From: Nioella ostreopsis
Lineage (GTDB): Bacteria; Pseudomonadota; Alphaproteobacteria; Rhodobacterales; Rhodobacteraceae
Direction: 5' to 3'
NCBI RefSeq assembly: GCF_004000255.1
Contig: NZ_RCIQ01000018.1
Coordinates: 1 to 64,000, forward strand
Length of the DNA: 64,000 nt
Made by a program: the position numbers and the translations under genes. Shown here piece by piece: positions 59,991 through 64,000 of the stretch. The first letter of the stretch is position 1, and every line of letters begins with the position of its first letter. A model generated the notes under the pieces. It was not told the origin of the DNA. It was given only the letters and a program-made list of their open reading frames with translations, and searched no databases.

Positions 59991-60984
59991 ATGTCTTGCC
60001 CTTCAAGATCCTGTCCCCCAATGAAATATCCTCGCCCGCCATGATCCGGTGGAACTGGACCATATCCAGATTGCGCCCCGTCACGATGGTGCCGACCGGC
60101 CCCTCGGGCCTGACCTTGCCCGCCAGCACCGCCGCCAGCCCCACCACGCTGGCCCCTTCCGCAACCATGCGATCCTCGTAGAACAGAACCTGCATCGCGT
60201 CGCGGATTTCTTCTTCCGTCACCAGCACGATTGCGTCGAGATTGTCACGGCAGAGTGGGAAACTGAGCCTGTTGTGCAGCCCGATCCCCCCGCCAAGCGA
60301 GTCGGCTAGGCTCGGCACTTCCTCCACCTCGACCGGGTGGCCCGCGGCGATGGAGGCCTGCATGGCCGCGCCCCGGTCCATGGTGATGCCGATGACCTGC
60401 ACATCCGGGTTCACCGATTTCACAGCCACCGAGACGCCGCCCGCCAGCCCGCCCCCCGACAGCGGCACCAGAACCGTGTGCAGATCGGGCCGGGCCTCGA
60501 TCATCTCGAACCCGATGGTGCCCTGCCCCGCGATCACCTTGGGGTCATCGAAGGGCGAGATCTCGACCAAACCCTCCTGCTCCACCAGACGCAGGCTTTC
60601 GGCCAGCGCGTCGTCCTGACTGCGCCCGACGATCTTCACCTCGGCCCCAAGCGCGCGGATGCCGTCCACCTTGGCCTGTGGCACCAGTTCCGACATGCAG
60701 ATCACCGCGCGGATCCCCCGGCGCGCGGCGGCATAGGCCACGCCGCGCCCATGGTTGCCGGTGGAACAGCAGGTCACCCCTGCAACGCCATCCGGCAGGG
60801 TCATCACAGCATTCATCGCACCACGCAGCTTGAAGGCCCCAATGGGCTGGCACGTCTCCAGCTTCAGCAGAAAATCATGCCCGGTCCGCGCGCTCATGTA
60901 AGGCGAGGGCACGAAGGGCGTGGCGTCTGCCTGCCCGCGCAGAACGTGGCGGGCGGTCAGGATATCGGCAAGGCTGAATGTCAT
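59980..60984 (-). CDS. eutB: Threonine dehydratase-family lyase, EutB-like
   Basis: A 334-residue fold-type II PLP enzyme. The PLP lysine is in GAFKLRGAMNAV near residue 54, the phosphate loop GGGLAGG near residue 180, with CCSTGNHGRGVAYAA and LADSLGGGIGLHNR typical of the EutB subgroup. It would dehydrate or deaminate a 3-hydroxy amino acid; the partner EutC would reduce the product. Hydroxyectoine use is the usual assignment, but no other ectoine genes (doeA, doeB, ueh transporter) are in the window. BhcB of the beta-hydroxyaspartate cycle is the alternative; BhcA and BhcC are missing here. Confidence 0.75.
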   Translation of the reverse strand: MTFSLADILTARHVLRGQADATPFVPSPYMSARTGHDFLLKLETCQPIGAFKLRGAMNAVMTLPDGVAGVTCCSTGNHGRGVAYAAARRGIRAVICMSELVPQAKVDGIRALGAEVKIVGRSQDDALAESLRLVEQEGLVEISPFDDPKVIAGQGTIGFEMIEARPDLHTVLVPLSGGGLAGGVSVAVKSVNPDVQVIGITMDRGAAMQASIAAGHPVEVEEVPSLADSLGGGIGLHNRLSFPLCRDNLDAIVLVTEEEIRDAMQVLFYEDRMVAEGASVVGLAAVLAGKVRPEGPVGTIVTGRNLDMVQFHRIMAGEDISLGDRILKGKTYGA

Positions 60985-61101
60985 GACGCGCAGTTGTGCA
61001 TGTTTCCCCTGCGGAAGGAAAGTTCGGAAATCCCGCCGTTACGTCGTGCTTGCCATTTGGCCCGTGCCTGCGCCAGCCTGCGTCCCGAGGGAGGACACGC
61101 C

Positions 61102-62250
61102 ATGACAGACAGCCTGTTTCTGGAACCGGAGCACGAACAGCTACGCGATCAGATCCGCCGCTTTGTGGAGGAGGAGATCAAACCCCATGCAGATGCATGG
61201 GAAGAGACCGGGATGGTCCCGCGAGAGGTGCTGACCCGGATGGGAGAACTGGGCTTCTTCGGCATCCGCTACCCGGACCGCTTTGGCGGGGCCGAGATGG
61301 ACACCCGCGCCACGACGGTCTGGGCCGAGGAACTGGGCCGCTCCACCTTCTCCGGCGTCGCGATCACCGCACTGGTGCATACCGACATGGCCTCGGTCCA
61401 CCTGTTCAACGCAGGGACCGATGCGCAGCGCGACCGCTGGATGCCGGGGATCATCTCGGGCAAGACCATCACCGCTGTCGCCGTGACCGAACCCGGCGCC
61501 GGGTCGGACGTGAAGGGCATCCGAACACGGGCCACCCGCAAGGGCAATGACGCCTTCGTTCTGAACGGGGCCAAGACCTTCATCACCAATGGCGTGCACG
61601 CCGACATCTACTGCGTCGCTGCCAAGACCGACCCGAACGCCCCGCCCTCGCGCGGGGTGACCATGTTTCTGGTCGAAAAGGGCACGCCCGGCTTCACCGT
61701 CGCCCGGCAACTCGACAAACACGGCTGGCGCAGCTCCGACACCGCCGAGCTTCTGTTCGACAACTGCGAGATCCCGGCCGAGAACATCCTGGGCGAAGAA
61801 GGACGCGGCTTCTACGCGATCATGCAGAATTTCCAGAACGAACGCATCGTGATCGGCGCCATGGCCATGGGCGAAGCGCAGGCCGCGATTGATCTGACCG
61901 TGGATTACGTGAAGACCCGCCAGGCCTTCGGCGCGCCCCTGTGGGACAAGCAGGCAATCCGCCAGCGGCTGGCGATGCTGCAGGCCGAAGTGACCGCCGC
62001 GCGCCACCTGATCTATGCCACCGCCATGCGCGACGCGGCGGGCGAAGAGGTGGTTAAAGAGGTCTCCATGATCAAGGCGCTCTGCGGTGATCTGGTGAAC
62101 CGGGTCATGCATGACTGCCTGCAATTCCATGGCGGCACCGGCTTCATGCGCGGCACCGTGATCGAACGGATGACCCGCGACGCCCGAGTACAGGCCATCG
62201 GCGGCGGCGCGACCGAGGTGATGTTGGAGGAGGTCGCCAAACGCATGTGA
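61102..62250 (+). CDS. Acyl-CoA dehydrogenase
   Basis: A 382-residue acyl-CoA dehydrogenase. VTEPGAGSDVKGIRTRA near residue 135, FVLNGAKTFITNG, and the C-terminal QFHGGTGFMRGTVIERMTRDARVQAIGGGATEVMLEEVAKRM. The residue in the position of the usual catalytic glutamate is in the GGGATEVM region; LEPEHEQLRDQIRRFVEEEIKPHADAWEETG is the start. Substrate chain length is unclear; isovaleryl/long-chain-like features are mixed. It is divergent from eutB with about 117 bases between. GGGAGGA stands before ATG 61102. Confidence 0.85.
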   Translation: MTDSLFLEPEHEQLRDQIRRFVEEEIKPHADAWEETGMVPREVLTRMGELGFFGIRYPDRFGGAEMDTRATTVWAEELGRSTFSGVAITALVHTDMASVHLFNAGTDAQRDRWMPGIISGKTITAVAVTEPGAGSDVKGIRTRATRKGNDAFVLNGAKTFITNGVHADIYCVAAKTDPNAPPSRGVTMFLVEKGTPGFTVARQLDKHGWRSSDTAELLFDNCEIPAENILGEEGRGFYAIMQNFQNERIVIGAMAMGEAQAAIDLTVDYVKTRQAFGAPLWDKQAIRQRLAMLQAEVTAARHLIYATAMRDAAGEEVVKEVSMIKALCGDLVNRVMHDCLQFHGGTGFMRGTVIERMTRDARVQAIGGGATEVMLEEVAKRM

Positions 62251-62429
62251 GCCATGGTGGCGTAACGGATCGAACATCCCGCCCAAGCCTGCCTCTTTTC
62301 GGCGGTCGGGGCGGCCATGGGTGGGCGCCGCCCCAGGCAGCGGGTAGAGGCAGACAGGGCGAAACCGCTATTCCATCCGCTCAGGCAATCCGCTACCATC
62401 GACACCGGGCAGTCATGGAAAGGAAAGAA

Positions 62430-63029
62430 ATGCGCATTCTTCTTGCGGATGATCACGACCTTGTTCGCGACACGATCAGCCTGTTCCTGAAATCCGAAGG
62501 GGTTGACGAGGTGGCGACCGCGGAAAATCTGGACGACGCCCTAGCCGCAGCCCGCAACGGTGAATTCGACCTGGCCCTTCTGGATTACAAGATGCCCGGC
62601 ATGAACGGGCTGGAGGGAGTCGCCCAGATGAAAGCCGCCATGAATGGTGGCCCGGTCGCGGTTCTGTCGGGCATGGCGACCCCCGCCATTGCACAAAGCG
62701 CCATCGAGGCCGGAGCCATCGGGTTCGTTCCCAAGACCATGAGCGCCAAGGCCATGATCGGCGCGATCCGCCTGATGGTCCTGGGTGAGGTGTTCATGCC
62801 TGTCTCGTTCCAGCAGCAGGCCAGCAATACCAACGAGGCCAATCTGACCACGCGGGAAACCGAGGTTCTGCGGGCGCTTTGCGACGCAAAGTCCAACAAG
62901 GAAATCGCCCGCGAACTGAACCTTCAGGAAGTCACGATCAAGCTGCATGTGAAGACCCTGTGCCGCAAGCTGGATGCCCGCAACCGCACCCAGGCCGCTA
63001 TGATCGCCCGCGATCGGCAATTGGTCTAG
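62430..63029 (+). CDS. Orphan LuxR-type response regulator
   Basis: A 199-residue response regulator of the NarL/FixJ type. The receiver domain occupies residues about 1-120: the acidic pocket DDHD near residue 8, phospho-acceptor aspartate in LALLDYKMPGMNG (about 52) and the conserved lysine in GFVPKTMSAK (about 100). The LuxR helix-turn-helix occupies about 135-199 (LTTRETEVLRALCDAKSNKEIARELNLQEVTIKLHVKTLCRKLDARNRTQAA). ATG 62430 has AAGGA six bases upstream; ATG 62415 is an alternative. No histidine kinase gene is next to it. Confidence 0.87.
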   Translation: MRILLADDHDLVRDTISLFLKSEGVDEVATAENLDDALAAARNGEFDLALLDYKMPGMNGLEGVAQMKAAMNGGPVAVLSGMATPAIAQSAIEAGAIGFVPKTMSAKAMIGAIRLMVLGEVFMPVSFQQQASNTNEANLTTRETEVLRALCDAKSNKEIARELNLQEVTIKLHVKTLCRKLDARNRTQAAMIARDRQLV

Positions 63030-63260
63030 GTCACCGGCGGGCGCCCCCCTCGATCCGGCAGTGATCCTTGCGCCGGCACCAATCCCGGTCGCAGCAGGGG
63101 TCCGTGGAAAATCCATTCTCAAGACGGCTCGCAACGGATCAGACGACCCGAACCGCCCGCGCGAGCAGTATCGCAACGCCATCGCATCGGGAACGTCGCC
63201 ACAGGATGAGGCAACATCCTGCGCTCAATAGCGATCCGTAAGTTTTTGGATTTGCCAGAA

Positions 63261-63278
63261 GTCACATCAGGATGTGAC
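63261..63278 (-). terminator. Hairpin downstream of tRNA-Leu
   Basis: GTCACATC-AG-GATGTGAC is an inverted repeat of eight bases with a two-base loop, two bases beyond the 3' end of the tRNA on the minus strand, followed by TTCTGG. It probably terminates or helps trim the tRNA transcript. Confidence 0.65.
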
Positions 63279-63279
63279 A

Positions 63280-63366
63280 TGGTGCGGTCGAGAAGACTCG
63301 AACTTCCACGGGAGTTACCCCACAGCGACCTCAACGCTGCGCGTCTACCAATTCCGCCACGACCGC
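63280..63366 (-). tRNA. tRNA-Leu (anticodon GAG)
   Basis: The minus-strand sequence folds as a tRNA with acceptor GCGGTCG/CGACCGC, D-arm with GGTAGACGC, anticodon stem CAGCG/CGCTG enclosing TTGAGGT (anticodon GAG), a long variable arm (GTGGGGTAACTCCCGT) typical of leucine tRNA, a T-arm GGTTCGA-like AAGTTCGAGTC, discriminator A and an encoded CCA. Length is 87 bases with CCA. Confidence 0.95.
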
Positions 63367-63461
63367 ACGTGATCAGGTAGTGCGCGGCTGTTTAGCCGAG
63401 GGTCGCGGGGATGCGCAAGGGGGATTCGTCACCTCTTTTCACTTCCGCGCGGGGGCCATGC

Positions 63462-63491
63462 AAAAAGGCCGTCCAACGGGTGGACGGCCTT
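63462..63491 (-). terminator. Rho-independent terminator of the peptidoglycan-binding gene
   Basis: AAGGCCGTCCA (63465-63475) pairs perfectly with TGGACGGCCTT (63481-63491); read on the minus strand it ends in TTTTTG, 26 bases after the stop codon. Confidence 0.85.
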
Positions 63492-63517
63492 GGGAAATCG
63501 GCGGGATCGGGCCCCGA

Positions 63518-64000
63518 TTACTTGTTCGACGAGGCGGGCTGAGGCGCGGGCACGATGATGGTCTGTGCCGGGGGCTGCGCGACAACCTGCGGTGCGGGCT
63601 GTTGCGGCTGCGCTGGCACCACCACGACCTGCGGCTGCTGCGGGGCAACCTGGGCGTTGCGATAGGCGATCAGCAGGGGCTGGCCGACAAGACCGGTCTG
63701 CGCGGACCCGCCGTTGATGGCCCAGTAATAGGCCTGCATCAGCTGATCATACTGGTAGGTCGCATATTCGCGGCCGTTGACGGGATAGCCCATCACCAGC
63801 TGATAGCGCTCGATCGCCTGGCGGGTGCCGTTGCCGATCTGGCCATCGACAGCACCGGCCTGGAAGCCGAAATAGTTCAGTGCGGTCTGGGTGTCGCGGC
63901 CCATCTGGCTGGCCGGAATTCCGCCGCCGCCACCGCTGCTGGTGGTGGTTCCGCGATTGCCGCCGCCATTATTGCCGTTGGCAATGGCAGCGCCGATCAG
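63518..64000 (-). CDS. Peptidoglycan-binding domain protein (partial, N-terminus outside window)
   Basis: The last 160 residues of a protein that continues beyond the window edge; an internal ATG at 63904 is probably not the start because the frame stays open upstream through GAAIANGNNGGGNRGTTTSSGGGGIPASQ. The PG_binding_1-type domain is ASQMGRDTQTALNYFGFQAGAVDGQIGNGTRQAIERYQLVMGYPVNG. After a linker comes a proline-glutamine-rich tail (PQQPQVVVVPAQPQQPAPQ) ending in SSNK. A glycine-rich segment before the domain and the P/Q tail point to an envelope protein. Function is not known. Confidence 0.8.
   Translation of the reverse strand: MIGAAIANGNNGGGNRGTTTSSGGGGGIPASQMGRDTQTALNYFGFQAGAVDGQIGNGTRQAIERYQLVMGYPVNGREYATYQYDQLMQAYYWAINGGSAQTGLVGQPLLIAYRNAQVAPQQPQVVVVPAQPQQPAPQVVAQPPAQTIIVPAPQPASSNK

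Overview
The window looks like chromosomal DNA of a Rhodobacteraceae (Roseobacter-group) alphaproteobacterium. Reasons: GC-rich coding DNA, an RpoE-ChrR pair linked to a cyclopropane-synthase-family operon, a monomeric isocitrate dehydrogenase, Pot/Puu polyamine genes, CaiD- and EutBC-type catabolic genes, and the style of the dispersed intergenic repeats. The assignment is inference from protein families; no 16S rRNA gene is present. About 60 protein genes, one tRNA-Leu and many short structured repeats can be supported.

Layout. 1-472 is gene-free, with an AT-rich stretch and two DnaA-box-like 9-mers. 473-3869: an aminotransferase-gcdH operon and a divergent LysR regulator. 4010-17488: a large polyamine uptake and catabolism locus, with an eight-gene minus-strand operon (potF-potG-potH-potI-glutamine synthetase-FAD oxidase-amidotransferase-methyltransferase), a divergent GntR regulator, and a plus-strand operon with a second glutamine synthetase, a class III aminotransferase and a second FAD oxidase. 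17656-18435: two tandem lipoprotein c-type cytochromes. 18529-21176: an ECF sigma factor with a membrane VWA protein. 21393-22661: a HisD-family dehydrogenase resembling HpsN. 22696-28544: ChrR-RpoE and a divergent five-gene lipid operon; two back-to-back TGATCC promoters lie between them. 28545-31615: CorA transporter, a 40-aa membrane protein, AraC regulator, a small DUF1127-like protein and a glycine-zipper lipoprotein.

32076-37219: a CaiD, ADP-forming acyl-CoA ligase and acyl-CoA dehydrogenase operon with a divergent GlxA-type regulator, probably for carnitine or gamma-butyrobetaine. 37313-39344: kynA-kynU. 39509-41722: icd. 41999-43749: mtnA plus a class II aldolase, which suggests a DHAP-type methylthioadenosine shunt. 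43860-48137: two DUF4178 proteins, a 55-aa membrane protein, DUF350 and a membrane-anchored spermidine-synthase homologue, facing speD. This is the least understood gene system in the window and the best candidate for new biology. 48268-56576: HpaI aldolase, then a GntR regulator, DUF1028 hydrolase and Dpp-type transporter tied together by four copies of an AATTTATCATGATAAATT-type operator; the transporter carries a DppC-DppD fusion. 56577-57446 is an AT-rich patch with a DUF805 gene broken by an in-frame TAG. 57447-62250: class III aminotransferase, EutC, EutB and an acyl-CoA dehydrogenase. The window ends with an orphan LuxR response regulator, tRNA-Leu(GAG) and a partial peptidoglycan-binding protein.

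A second theme is the intergenic repeats: (i) an array of six-base cores phased every 11 bp (4 copies), (ii) twin TTCGAA hairpins next to two of those arrays, (iii) a TTTCATCTTGGC element (5 copies), mostly with an adjoining GTCGCC/GGCGAC hairpin, and (iv) a two-domain nested hairpin (2 copies) whose stems differ by paired changes. Stem sequences change while pairing is kept, which suggests selection on structure.
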